A DNA stretch of 24,855 bases from an uncultured Rivibacter sp. (GTDB lineage: Bacteria; Pseudomonadota; Gammaproteobacteria; Burkholderiales; Burkholderiaceae). Of the stretch, positions 6,708 to 13,278 are shown piece by piece. The notes below the pieces were generated by a model. The model did no database searches. It worked only from the letters and a program-made list of their open reading frames with translations, and was not told the origin of the DNA. How positions within the stretch are numbered: the stretch's first letter is position 1; each line of letters starts with the position of its first letter. Location: the NCBI GenBank assembly GCA_946481025.1, contig CAMLNA010000059.1:1-24855 (forward strand), written 5' to 3'. The position numbers and the translations under genes are program-made.

Positions 6708-7835
6708 ATGAAATCCATCCTCCTGCTCGGCGGCGGCAAGATCGGCTCGGTGGTCGGCGACCTGCTCGCCCACGCCACCACGGGCGGCCAGCCCGACTAC
6801 CAGGTGACGATCGCCGACCGCTCCGAGGCGCTGCTGGCCGGCCTGCCCCGCCACCCCCAGATCAACACCATGGTGCTCGACGTCAACGACGCCGCCCTGC
6901 TGCGCACGGCGCTGCGCGGCCGATTCGCGGTGCTCTCCGCCCTGCCCTACATGCTGACGCTGCAGGTCGCCCGGGCCGCGCGCGAGCTGGGGGTGCATTA
7001 CCTCGACCTCACCGAGGACGTGGCCGCCACTCGAGGCATCCGCGAGCTGGCCGAAGGCGCCGGCACCGCGTTCATTCCGCAATGTGGCCTGGCCCCCGGT
7101 TTCATCTCGATCGTGGCGCATGACCTCGCGCGGCGATTCGACTCGCTCGACTCGGTACGCATGCGTGTGGGCGCATTGCCCGCCTACCCCAGCAACGCGC
7201 TGAACTACAACCTGACGTGGAGCACCGAGGGCGTCATCAACGAGTACTGCGAACCCTGCGAGGCCATCGTCGACGGCCGTCCCACCGAAGTGCCGGCACT
7301 CGAGGAGCGCGAGGAGTTTTCGCTGGACGGCGTGCTGTACGAGGCCTTCAACACCTCGGGCGGCCTGGGCACCTTGTGCGAGACGCTGGAGGGCCGCGTG
7401 CGCACGCTGAACTACCGCACCATCCGCTACCCGGGCCACGCAGCCATCATGAAGGCGCTGCTGAACGACCTGCGGCTGCGCGACCGCCGCGCGCTGCTCA
7501 AGGACATCCTCGAGAACGCCGTGCCCGCCACGATGCAGGACGTGGTGATCGTGTTCGTGACGGTGAGCGGCACGCGCGCCGACGAAAGCGGCCAGCCGCG
7601 TTTCCTGCAGGACACCTACGCCCGCAAGATCTACAGCCACACGCTCCACGGCACGATGCGCAGCGCCATCCAGATCACCACCGCGTCCAGCCTCGCGGCG
7701 ATGCTGGACCTGCTGGCGCAGGGCCGGCTGCCGCAGCGGGGTTTCGTGCGACAGGAAGAGGTAGCGCTCGAAACGTTCCTGGCCAACCGTTTCGGCCAGG
7801 TGTACGGCACGCCGGCGCTGGCCCAGGCGGCCTGA
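6708..7835 (+). CDS. Saccharopine dehydrogenase family protein (lysine dehydrogenase-like)
   Basis: This 375-residue NAD(P)-dependent enzyme begins with a Rossmann fold whose dinucleotide motif is GGGKIG (8-13). It continues into the saccharopine dehydrogenase C-terminal catalytic domain (LDLTEDVAATRGIRELA, FIPQCGLAPGFISIVAHDLA, then the GVINEYCEPC segment). Members include saccharopine reductase and lysine 6-dehydrogenase; the latter oxidises the epsilon amino group of lysine. The neighbouring divergent Lrp-type regulator supports a catabolic amino-acid role, with lysine most likely, but no other lysine-degradation gene is visible here. ATG at 6708 follows CCGGAGAC at about 9 bases. The stop at 7835 lies only 7 bp from the stop of the convergent gene. 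Confidence 0.85.
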   Translation: MKSILLLGGGKIGSVVGDLLAHATTGGQPDYQVTIADRSEALLAGLPRHPQINTMVLDVNDAALLRTALRGRFAVLSALPYMLTLQVARAARELGVHYLDLTEDVAATRGIRELAEGAGTAFIPQCGLAPGFISIVAHDLARRFDSLDSVRMRVGALPAYPSNALNYNLTWSTEGVINEYCEPCEAIVDGRPTEVPALEEREEFSLDGVLYEAFNTSGGLGTLCETLEGRVRTLNYRTIRYPGHAAIMKALLNDLRLRDRRALLKDILENAVPATMQDVVIVFVTVSGTRADESGQPRFLQDTYARKIYSHTLHGTMRSAIQITTASSLAAMLDLLAQGRLPQRGFVRQEEVALETFLANRFGQVYGTPALAQAA

Positions 7836-7842
7836 CGCCAGC

Positions 7843-8247
7843 CTAGGGCGCTGCCGGCTGCGCTTCGCGCCCGGCGGCAGCCGCCGCGGCGACGCCTTCG
7901 GCCTCGCCGGGAGCCGGCGCAGCGCCGAACCCCAGGTCATGGAGCAGCGGCCGCGCGAGCTGCCACAGCGACAGCCCCTGCGCCACCCATCGCACCGGCC
8001 GCCGCCAGCCGAACCGCCACAAGGTCCCGATCAGCAGGCACGCCGCTGCCGCGAAGGCAATGCGCCGCACCCAGGGAGCGCGCACCCAGGCCATCGCCCG
8101 CGCGGGCGCCGAATGCATGGCGTCGCCCTGCAGGTCGGCCAGCGCGGTCTGCACGCGCAGCCGCGAAACGGCAAAGCGCAGCCGCAGAAGCTCGCGCTTC
8201 ACCTCCAGGTCGCCGGGCGCGCCGTGGAGATCAATGGCGTGGGTCAT
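7843..8247 (-). CDS. Small single-pass membrane protein, third gene of a yqjD-yqjE-like operon
   Basis: I do not recognise a named domain in this 134-residue protein. It starts with a charged segment (VKRELLRLRFAVSRLRVQ), has one transmembrane segment near 62-78 (IAFAAAACLLIGTLWRF) flanked by arginines, and ends in an Ala-rich tail. Its start overlaps the end of the YqjE-like gene by 17 bp, so it belongs to that operon. In E. coli the yqjD-yqjE pair is followed by yqjK, a similarly short basic protein with a membrane segment, and this gene occupies the same place. The YqjK link is by position and general appearance only. Confidence 0.75.
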   Translation of the reverse strand: MTHAIDLHGAPGDLEVKRELLRLRFAVSRLRVQTALADLQGDAMHSAPARAMAWVRAPWVRRIAFAAAACLLIGTLWRFGWRRPVRWVAQGLSLWQLARPLLHDLGFGAAPAPGEAEGVAAAAAAGREAQPAAP

Positions 8248-8710
8248 AAGCGGGCTCCCGCGGGGGCTGGGTGCTGTGCGGCGGCGGACCGCCTGCCGAG
8301 TCATCGTGGCCCTCGACGGCCGGAGGTTGCTCCGCAGGCGCAGCGGGTGGTTCGACCATCGCACGCAGCCAGAGCATGTCTTCGCTGGCCACTTCGGCCA
8401 GCAGGCTGCGCGGGGTCTCCTGGCGCCAGGCGTGCCACAACGCCGCGGCGCCCGCCACCACAGGGAGCAGGCACAACAGCCAGGCCCATCCGGTGGGCCA
8501 TGCCTGGTGCCATGCGGACAACACCGCCAAGCCGACGCCGGCGATCAGGCCAGCGTGCAGCAGCAGCAGGCCGACCGCAGCCCACAACGCGCGCCGCAGC
8601 CAGTGCGCCTTCCACTCCTGCACGGCCTGTGCAGCCGCGTCGCCGTAGAGGGCGGCATGCCCGACCACGGCGGCCAGCAACTCCTTCAGCGAGCCGAGGA
8701 TCTCGCCCAT
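8231..8710 (-). CDS. Phage holin family (YqjE-like) membrane protein
   Basis: This 159-residue protein has the pattern of the putative phage holin superfamily III / YqjE group: an N-terminal amphipathic region (MGEILGSLKELLAAVVGHAALYGDAAAQAV), two transmembrane segments (about 41-66 and 73-94) separated by a short loop, then a charged cytoplasmic stretch (ETPRSLLAEVASEDMLWLRA) and a Pro-rich tail. Despite the family name there is no phage gene nearby. It lies in a stress or envelope operon after a DUF883 protein, as yqjE follows yqjD. AAGGAG stands upstream of the ATG. It probably acts with the DUF883 protein at the inner membrane; the exact role is unknown. Confidence 0.82.
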   Translation of the reverse strand: MGEILGSLKELLAAVVGHAALYGDAAAQAVQEWKAHWLRRALWAAVGLLLLHAGLIAGVGLAVLSAWHQAWPTGWAWLLCLLPVVAGAAALWHAWRQETPRSLLAEVASEDMLWLRAMVEPPAAPAEQPPAVEGHDDSAGGPPPHSTQPPREPAYDPRH

Positions 8711-8756
8711 GCGCGCTCCTTGTGCTTGTTCTTGGCGGGGTCGGGCGCGAACGGGC

Positions 8757-9206
8757 TCACTGGTCGGTATGGTTGTGATAGCTGCGCGACAGCAGGATGC
8801 CGATCGCCGCGCCGGCCAGCAGCGCCGCCACCACCGACTGCAACGGCCGGTCGCGCACCACGTCGCGGGCCTTCTCGGCGCCGTGCATTGCCTGGTCGCG
8901 GGCGCGCAGGCCCACGTCCTGCACGGAGTGGGTGAGGTTCGAGGCACGCTCCTTCAGCGTGGCCAGCAGATCCTTCACTTCGGCCGAAGCCGCCGGGCCG
9001 ATCTTGCGCACCAGCGCTTCGATGTCGTGGGCGATCTCGCTCGCCGACACGCGCGTCTGTTCGGCCACGCCCTGGGCGCCGCGGCTGGCAGCGGCAGAAA
9101 CGTCCTGCATCGTGCTGCGCGCCTCGTCGACCAGGCCGCGGACGTTGCTGCCGGTGGCGGCCGTTGCACCATTGCCGGCATTGGCGGTGGATGTTGTCGG
9201 GTTCAT
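8757..9206 (-). CDS. DUF883 family (YqjD/ElaB-like) membrane-anchored protein
   Basis: This 149-residue protein has a polar Thr/Ala/Asn-rich start, a long helical region (about 25-115) that predicts as amphipathic or coiled, and the family hallmark C-terminus: RDRPLQSVVAALLAGAAIGILLSR (119-141), a single membrane anchor after an Arg-Asp-Arg-Pro motif. E. coli YqjD and ElaB with this architecture are inner-membrane proteins that associate with ribosomes in stationary phase. TAGGAG lies a few bases before the ATG. It heads a three-gene minus-strand operon (DUF883, YqjE-like, small membrane protein) and has its own promoter region after the hairpin at 9270-9290. Confidence 0.88.
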   Translation of the reverse strand: MNPTTSTANAGNGATAATGSNVRGLVDEARSTMQDVSAAASRGAQGVAEQTRVSASEIAHDIEALVRKIGPAASAEVKDLLATLKERASNLTHSVQDVGLRARDQAMHGAEKARDVVRDRPLQSVVAALLAGAAIGILLSRSYHNHTDQ

Positions 9207-9269
9207 GTGGCTCTCCTACCAAGGTTGTTGAGTAACGACTGCGGGCCCTTGACGTCGACCCGCAAGGAA

Positions 9270-9290
9270 GGCGGCCGTTCACCGGCCGCC
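9270..9290 (-). terminator. GC hairpin after the DUF1328 gene
   Basis: Read on the minus strand, GGCGGCCG-GTGAA-CGGCCGCC has perfect 8-bp arms and a 5-base loop. It begins 4 bases after the DUF1328 stop codon and is followed by TTCCTTG. It probably ends or weakens transcription between DUF1328 and the downstream DUF883 gene, although the T-run is poor. Confidence 0.6.
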
Positions 9291-9294
9291 GCAG

Positions 9295-9459
9295 CTAGCC
9301 CTTCTTGATGAGGCTCAGGACGAAGGTCACGACGGCCATGACCACGAAGATGAAGAACAGGATCTGCGCGATGCCGGCGGCACCGGCGGCAATGCCGCCG
9401 AAGCCGAACACGGCAGCGATCAGCGCAATCACAAAGAACACAACGGCGTAATGCAGCAT
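9295..9459 (-). CDS. DUF1328 small membrane protein (YtjA-like)
   Basis: This 54-residue protein begins [22 protein letters not shown] and ends [16 protein letters not shown]. It has two transmembrane helices joined by a Gly/Ala-rich turn ([12 protein letters not shown]), the whole of the DUF1328 family. Its function is unknown; members are commonly stress-inducible and often sit near CsbD-type genes, as here. AAGGAG precedes the ATG at good spacing and decides the start; a longer in-frame extension to 9639 has no family support. It is divergent from the CsbD gene across a 332-bp control region. Confidence 0.92.
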   Translation of the reverse strand: MLHYAVVFFVIALIAAVFGFGGIAAGAAGIAQILFFIFVVMAVVTFVLSLIKKG

Positions 9460-9791
9460 GGTGAGCTCCTTGAAGTCAGCACGGCTCGGGTGGGCCGACA
9501 GCATCAATCTAGGCAGATCACTCATCGCAGTCCTTAAGCCATTGCCGCACCCGCGCGTAGTGAGCGGCTGACAGCGTTGTCGGCGCCGGCTGACAACCCG
9601 TGCCTTCGCGTCGTGTGTCAGCGCAAGCCGACGTGGCATCGGGAAGCAGCCCGCGGGAGGCGCTGCATGCCGTCCGACGCCAGCCTGCCGCGTGGGAGCC
9701 TAGGCTTTGTGCGTCAGCGCACGAGACGCCTTTTGCGAACGCGAAGGGTCGCGCTGCAGACAACTCGTGTCAATGGATGAAAGGATTAACC
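9460..9791. promoter_or_regulatory. 332-bp divergent control region between DUF1328 and csbD-like genes
   Basis: No gene is supported here. A 9-bp direct repeat CGGCTGACA stands at 9565-9573 and 9587-9595 (22 bp, about two helical turns, apart). GTTGTC (9576-9581) and GACAAC (9592-9597) form an inverted pair inside that block, and GACAAC recurs at 9759-9764, close to the csbD ATG. GTCAGCGCA occurs at 9618-9626 and again at 9713-9721. These look like regulator sites for one or both stress genes. I could not pick out a convincing -35/-10 pair. Confidence 0.5.
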
Positions 9792-9992
9792 ATGAACTGG
9801 GATCGTGTCGAAGGCAATTGGCAGCAGTTCAAGGGCAAGCTGCGCGAGAAGTGGGGCGAGCTGACCGACGACGACATCGACATCATCGACGGCCGTCGCG
9901 AGCAGCTGCAGGGCAAGATCCAGGAGCGCTACGGCAAGCGCCGCGACGAAGCCGAGCGTGAAGTCGACGACTGGCTGAACACCCTGCATTGA
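9792..9992 (+). CDS. CsbD family general stress protein
   Basis: This 66-residue hydrophilic protein matches the CsbD family almost end to end: MNWDRVEGNWQQFKGKLREK, then WGELTDDDIDIIDGRREQLQGKIQERYGK, then an acidic helix ending VDDWLNTLH. CsbD-like proteins are abundant under stationary-phase, osmotic and other general stress in many bacteria, though their biochemical action is unknown. AAAGGA stands upstream of the ATG. A strong hairpin terminator follows 24 bp after the stop, so it is probably a single-gene transcript. The preceding control region is shared with DUF1328. Confidence 0.95.
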   Translation: MNWDRVEGNWQQFKGKLREKWGELTDDDIDIIDGRREQLQGKIQERYGKRRDEAEREVDDWLNTLH

Positions 9993-10015
9993 GCGGCTCG
10001 CCGGCACAGTGAAGG

Positions 10016-10035
10016 AAGGGCCCGTCCGGGCCCTT
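10016..10035 (+). terminator. Rho-independent terminator after the csbD-like gene
   Basis: AAGGGCCC-GTCC-GGGCCCTT forms an 8-bp perfect stem with a 4-base loop, followed by a T-rich tract (TCTCCTTTTG). It lies between the csbD-like gene and the convergent histidine kinase gene, and the stem could serve both directions. Confidence 0.85.
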
Positions 10036-10056
10036 TCTCCTTTTGTTGCGCGGGTT

Positions 10057-11538
10057 CTATCCCAGCAGTGCGGGCTGCTGCGGACGCGCTGCCTCGGCGG
10101 CGGGCTCCCCGGGGGGGGCGGCGCCCCACGACGCCGGCGGATTGCCGGCCGGGCCGGCCTCCGCCTCGGTGGCCGGCAGCACGACTTCGACCAGCGTGCC
10201 CCGGCCGGGCCGGCTGCGGATGCTCAAGTGGCCGCGCAGCGCCAGCGCGCGATGTCGCATGCCCGCCAGGCCGTGGGCGCCGCTGCGCGCCACGCTCGCG
10301 GGATCGAAGCCGACGCCGTCGTCGTGCACCCGCAGCACCGTGTCGGTGGGCCGTGCATCGAGCTCGATGTGGATGTGCCTCGCCTTCGAATACTTTTCGA
10401 CGTTGGTGAGCGCCTCCTGAACGATGCGGTACAGCGCGATGCCGGCCTGCGGATCCACCCGCACGGCCGGGTCGAGCCGCGTGTCGACGTCGAGCCCGCT
10501 GCGCTCGGCGAAGTCGTCGGCGAGGTTCTGCAAGGCCGCCACCAGGCCCAGGTGGTTGAGGATCGACGGACGCAGGTCTTCGATGATGCGGCGCTTCAGC
10601 TGGATGCCTTCAGTGAGCGTGTCGGCCAGCTGCCTGATGCGCTCCTGGCTGGAGGGCGGCGCCTGCTTCAGCTCCATGCGCAAGGCCGTGAGGTCGAGCT
10701 TGGCGGCCGTGAGCAACGCGCCCAGCTCGTCGTGCAGTTCGCGGGCGAGCTTGGCGCGTTCGTCTTCGCGCACGCGCTGCAGGTGGATGGCCAGCTCGGT
10801 GAGGTCGGCGGTACGGCGCTCCACCTCGCTTTCGAGCTTGGCGCGCTCCAGCTCGATGAGCTTGGCCTCGTGCTCCTTCTCGGCCGCCATGCGGCCGTAG
10901 TACTGCGCGTAATAGAAGAAGGTGAGCAGGCTGAGCGCGGTGGTCACCGCCACGCCCAGGCGCACCCACAGCGCCTGGCGCAGCCACTGGTTGCGGGTGC
11001 CCGTGTCCTCGCTGCGCTGGAGCTCGCTCAGATCGGCGACCGTCTTGCGGATCTGCTCCATGCGCTGGCGGCCGATGTCGGACTCCACCACCGCGCGGGT
11101 GGCGTCGACCATGCCGTCGCGGCGCAGCCGCACGGTGATGTCCATCTCGGTGATCTTGGCGTTGACGTTGCGGCCCAGCGCGGAGATGACCTTCACCATG
11201 TGGGGGTCGGCGTGGTAGTTGTCGCGCAGCGAATCGAGCAGCGTCGGAATCGACTCCATCGCCTTGCGGTACGGGTCGAGGTACTTCGCGTCGCCGGTCA
11301 GCAGGTAGCCGCGCGAGCCGGTTTCGGCATCGACCAGCAGCGTGAGCAACTGCTGCAGGTTGGCCTTCTGCTTGTCGTTCACCTCCACCGCGGTGAAGCT
11401 GTGCTTGAGTTCGCTGTAGCCCATTTCTGAGACCGCGAGCACCAGCAAAGACACCACGGCGCAGATGAACGCGCCCAGCGATTGCTTCGAATGGAAAAGC
11501 GGCAGGCGGCGCACGTCGCGGAACAAGCCTTTGATCAT
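10057..11538 (-). CDS. CHASE3-domain sensor histidine kinase (HisKA_3 type)
   Basis: This 493-residue inner-membrane kinase has a first transmembrane helix at about 21-38. A periplasmic CHASE3 domain (about 42-185) carries the hallmark DAETGSRGYLLTGDAKYLDPY (70-90). A second transmembrane helix (about 190-212) and a coiled linker (218-260) follow. The HisKA_3 dimerisation domain has phosphoacceptor H269 in RELHDELG, and the HATPase_c domain has IVQEALTNVEKY, DDGVGFD and HGLAGMRHR. The Ala/Pro-rich tail is probably disordered. This class phosphorylates NarL/LuxR-type regulators; a matching regulator is encoded at 12628-13260 on the other strand, with two small genes between. The ATG at 11538 (MIKGLFRDVRR) follows a GGAG-type site; the longer in-frame extension upstream covers the divergent promoter and was rejected. 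The CHASE3 signal is unknown. Confidence 0.93.
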   Translation of the reverse strand: MIKGLFRDVRRLPLFHSKQSLGAFICAVVSLLVLAVSEMGYSELKHSFTAVEVNDKQKANLQQLLTLLVDAETGSRGYLLTGDAKYLDPYRKAMESIPTLLDSLRDNYHADPHMVKVISALGRNVNAKITEMDITVRLRRDGMVDATRAVVESDIGRQRMEQIRKTVADLSELQRSEDTGTRNQWLRQALWVRLGVAVTTALSLLTFFYYAQYYGRMAAEKEHEAKLIELERAKLESEVERRTADLTELAIHLQRVREDERAKLARELHDELGALLTAAKLDLTALRMELKQAPPSSQERIRQLADTLTEGIQLKRRIIEDLRPSILNHLGLVAALQNLADDFAERSGLDVDTRLDPAVRVDPQAGIALYRIVQEALTNVEKYSKARHIHIELDARPTDTVLRVHDDGVGFDPASVARSGAHGLAGMRHRALALRGHLSIRSRPGRGTLVEVVLPATEAEAGPAGNPPASWGAAPPGEPAAEAARPQQPALLG

Positions 11539-11744
11539 CCGGGGGACTCTCCTCTTCGGCACCGGCAGCAGGTGCGGTGCCACAGTCTGCACCGTGCGCT
11601 GCTCCACCACAAGGCAAATGCCGTGCGTTGTCGGAGTGGTCTTACAAGAACCCGCCTCCTTCTCTGGCAGCGCAGCAGGGTCGGGCTCCCTACAGTTGTC
11701 GCACGAGATCGCGAATGCGAAAGGCCACAAGACAAGGAGTTGCC
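11539..11744. promoter_or_regulatory. Divergent control region between kinase and entericidin-like gene
   Basis: This 206-bp gap holds GCGTTGTCGG at 11625-11634, identical over 10 bp to the sequence at 9574-9583 in the DUF1328/csbD control region, and another GTTGTC at 11695-11700, 45 bp upstream of the lipoprotein ATG. These are candidates for sites of the LuxR-type regulator encoded downstream. No gene is supported inside the gap. Confidence 0.4.
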
Positions 11745-11885
11745 ATGAAACGCAGTCTGGTCCTCTTGCTGACCTGCTTCACCTTTGGCGTGCTGGCGGG
11801 CTGCAACACGATCGAAGGCGTGGGCAAGGACGTCGAAAAGGCTGGCGAAAAGGTCCAGGGCGCCGCCCAGGACGCCAAGAAATAA
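11745..11885 (+). CDS. Entericidin A/B family lipoprotein
   Basis: This 46-residue protein begins MKRSLVLLLTCFTFG and has a lipobox LAGC with the lipid-modified cysteine at position 20. The mature part NTIEGVGKDVEKAGEKVQGA is the conserved entericidin sequence. Entericidins are very small cell-envelope lipoproteins; in E. coli EcnA and EcnB form an antidote/toxin pair tied to stationary-phase lysis, while single copies like this one are common in proteobacteria and have no proven toxic role. AAGGAG stands upstream of the ATG. It is divergent from the kinase gene and 95 bp upstream of the ferritin-like gene. Confidence 0.93.
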   Translation: MKRSLVLLLTCFTFGVLAGCNTIEGVGKDVEKAGEKVQGAAQDAKK

Positions 11886-11898
11886 AGAAAGGTTGTGA

Positions 11899-11955
11899 CC
11901 GGTCCGGGCCGCAAGCCCTGCGCTCCGCCCCTCCCCCCAGGGTGGCCCGGACCGG
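11899..11955 (+). repeat. 12-bp perfect inverted repeat / long stem-loop between lipoprotein and ferritin-like genes
   Basis: CCGGTCCGGGCC (11899-11910) pairs perfectly with GGCCCGGACCGG (11944-11955) across 33 bases. Inside, CCCTG (11916-11920) can pair with CAGGG (11938-11942), extending the stem after a small asymmetric bulge. No T-run follows, so a simple intrinsic terminator is unlikely. It begins 13 bp after the lipoprotein stop and ends 25 bp before the ferritin-like ATG, so it could stabilise the upstream message or control read-through. Confidence 0.8.
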
Positions 11956-11980
11956 CACTCCGCTCAGACGAGATCACCCC

Positions 11981-12538
11981 ATGAACACCCCCTCTTCAAC
12001 ACTGGCGGTCGACAAGCCGAGCCAGTTCGTCATGGACTTGCAGGCGATCCGGGACAGGGCACGCCGGCACGTCGAAGAAGGGGCCATGACCTCCAGCTAC
12101 CAGGCCGACCGCGAGACGGTGCTCCATCTGCTGAACGACGCGCTCGCCACCGAGTGGGTCTGCGTGCTGCGCTACAAGGCGCATTACTTCGTCGCGCAGG
12201 GCATCGATGCCGAGGCGGTGAAGGCGGAGTTCAAGCAGCACGCGCTCGAAGAGGAAGCCCACGCCGACCGGATCGCCGAGCGCATCGTGCAGCTGGGCGG
12301 CGTGCCGGAGCTGGCGCCCGACGGGCTGGCCAAGCGCTCGCATGCCGACTACGCCGTGGGCCCCGACCTCAAGACCATGATCAAGGAAGACTTGATTGCC
12401 GAGCGCATCGCCATCGAGAGCTACACCGAGATGATCCGCTACCTGGCCGACCGCGACCCCACGACCCGGCGCATGATGGAAGAGATCCTGGCGCAGGAAG
12501 AGGAACACGCCGAGGAGTTGTCGAGCCTGCTGGTCTGA
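11981..12538 (+). CDS. Ferritin-like (bacterioferritin-type) di-iron protein
   Basis: This 185-residue protein is a predicted four-helix bundle of the ferritin-like superfamily. The expected iron ligands are present: E58 in the first helix (ATEWVCVLRYKAH), an ExxH pair E91-H94 (ALEEEAHADR), E141 (IAERIAIESYTEM) and a second ExxH E173-H176 (QEEEHAEEL). About 40 residues precede the first helix, longer than in Dps. The HH-free, Met-poor sequence gives no clear haem ligand. It may store or detoxify iron and peroxide, fitting its position in a stress locus. The ribosome-binding site is weak (CGAGA), and the upstream stem-loop may influence its expression. A strong terminator follows. Confidence 0.87.
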   Translation: MNTPSSTLAVDKPSQFVMDLQAIRDRARRHVEEGAMTSSYQADRETVLHLLNDALATEWVCVLRYKAHYFVAQGIDAEAVKAEFKQHALEEEAHADRIAERIVQLGGVPELAPDGLAKRSHADYAVGPDLKTMIKEDLIAERIAIESYTEMIRYLADRDPTTRRMMEEILAQEEEHAEELSSLLV

Positions 12539-12563
12539 CGAGCCCCTGGGCACACAATCGCGG

Positions 12564-12603
12564 CGGTGCAGCGGGTGATTCCGGGCACCGTTTTTTCTTT
12601 TTT
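12564..12603 (+). terminator. Rho-independent terminator after the ferritin-like gene
   Basis: CGGTGC (12564-12569) pairs with GCACCG (12585-12590), with a possible GG/CC continuation inside the loop, followed directly by TTTTTTCTTTTTT (12591-12603). This is the clearest intrinsic terminator in the window. It isolates the ferritin-like gene from the response regulator gene that starts at 12628, so the regulator either has a promoter within these few bases or depends on read-through. Confidence 0.9.
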
Positions 12604-12627
12604 CGTTCGTTGTTGAGCGCGCAGCAG

Positions 12628-13260
12628 ATGATCAACGTAGCCATCGCCGACGACCACGGCATCGTGCGAGCCGGCTTCAAGCAGTTCATATCGGCGCAGG
12701 TCGACATGCGGGTGGTGGCCGAGGCCGCCAGCGGCCGCGAGGCACTCGACCTCGCCCGCAAGCAGGCGTGCGACGTTCTGCTGCTCGACATTTCGATGCC
12801 CGACCAGAACGGCATCGACATCCTTCGCGCCATTCGCCTGGCGCAGCCCGACCTGCCGGTGCTCATGCTTTCCAGCTTCCCGGCCGACAAGTACGCCACC
12901 ACCATCCTGAAGATGGGCGCCAACGGCTACCTGTCCAAAGACTGCGAGCCCGACGAGCTGATCGATGCCATTCGCGTGGTCTCGCGCGGGCGCAGCTACA
13001 TCAGCCCGCAGGTGGGAGAACTGCTCGCGCGCGGACTCAACAAGGTGGGCGACGCGCCGCCGCATGAAGGCCTGTCGGACCGCGAGCTGCAGGTCTTCCT
13101 GCGGCTGGCCAAGGGAGAGACCGTGTCCGAGATTGCCGAGGCGCTGTTCGTGAGCATCAAGACGGTGAGCACCTACCGGGCACGCGTGCTCGAGAAGCTC
13201 AACCTGCGCACCAACAGCGACCTGACCTACTACGCACTGCAGCACGGGCTCATTCAGTAG
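12628..13260 (+). CDS. NarL/FixJ-type (LuxR) response regulator
   Basis: This 210-residue regulator has a receiver domain (1-120) with the acidic pair in IADDH (D8, D9), phosphoacceptor D54 in LLLDISMPD and the conserved lysine in YLSKDCEPDE. It is followed by a LuxR-type helix-turn-helix (about 147-205) with LSDRELQVFLRLAKGETVSEIAEALFVSIKTVSTYRARVL. The likely partner is the CHASE3 kinase encoded at 10057-11538. ATG at 12628 gives the standard family start (MINVAIADDHGIVRAG) but has no good ribosome-binding site, and it lies only 25 bp after the terminator T-run. A leaderless or very short leader, or read-through, is therefore likely. It converges on the receiver-only gene with 18 bp between stops. 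Confidence 0.93.
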   Translation: MINVAIADDHGIVRAGFKQFISAQVDMRVVAEAASGREALDLARKQACDVLLLDISMPDQNGIDILRAIRLAQPDLPVLMLSSFPADKYATTILKMGANGYLSKDCEPDELIDAIRVVSRGRSYISPQVGELLARGLNKVGDAPPHEGLSDRELQVFLRLAKGETVSEIAEALFVSIKTVSTYRARVLEKLNLRTNSDLTYYALQHGLIQ

Positions 13261-13278
13261 CCGGCCCGCGGCGGTCGC

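Noticed and set aside
6567..7940. Minus-strand open frame of 457 codons
   Set aside because: It is antisense to the saccharopine-dehydrogenase-family gene, which has a clear Rossmann motif and ribosome-binding site.
8231..8710. Evidence of prophage from the phage holin family name
   Set aside because: No lysin, structural or integrase gene is present; the context is the chromosomal yqjD-yqjE-type operon.
11745..11885. Entericidin as part of a toxin-antitoxin pair
   Set aside because: Only one entericidin-like gene is present, with no second tandem copy as in E. coli ecnA/ecnB; a stress lipoprotein is the safer reading.
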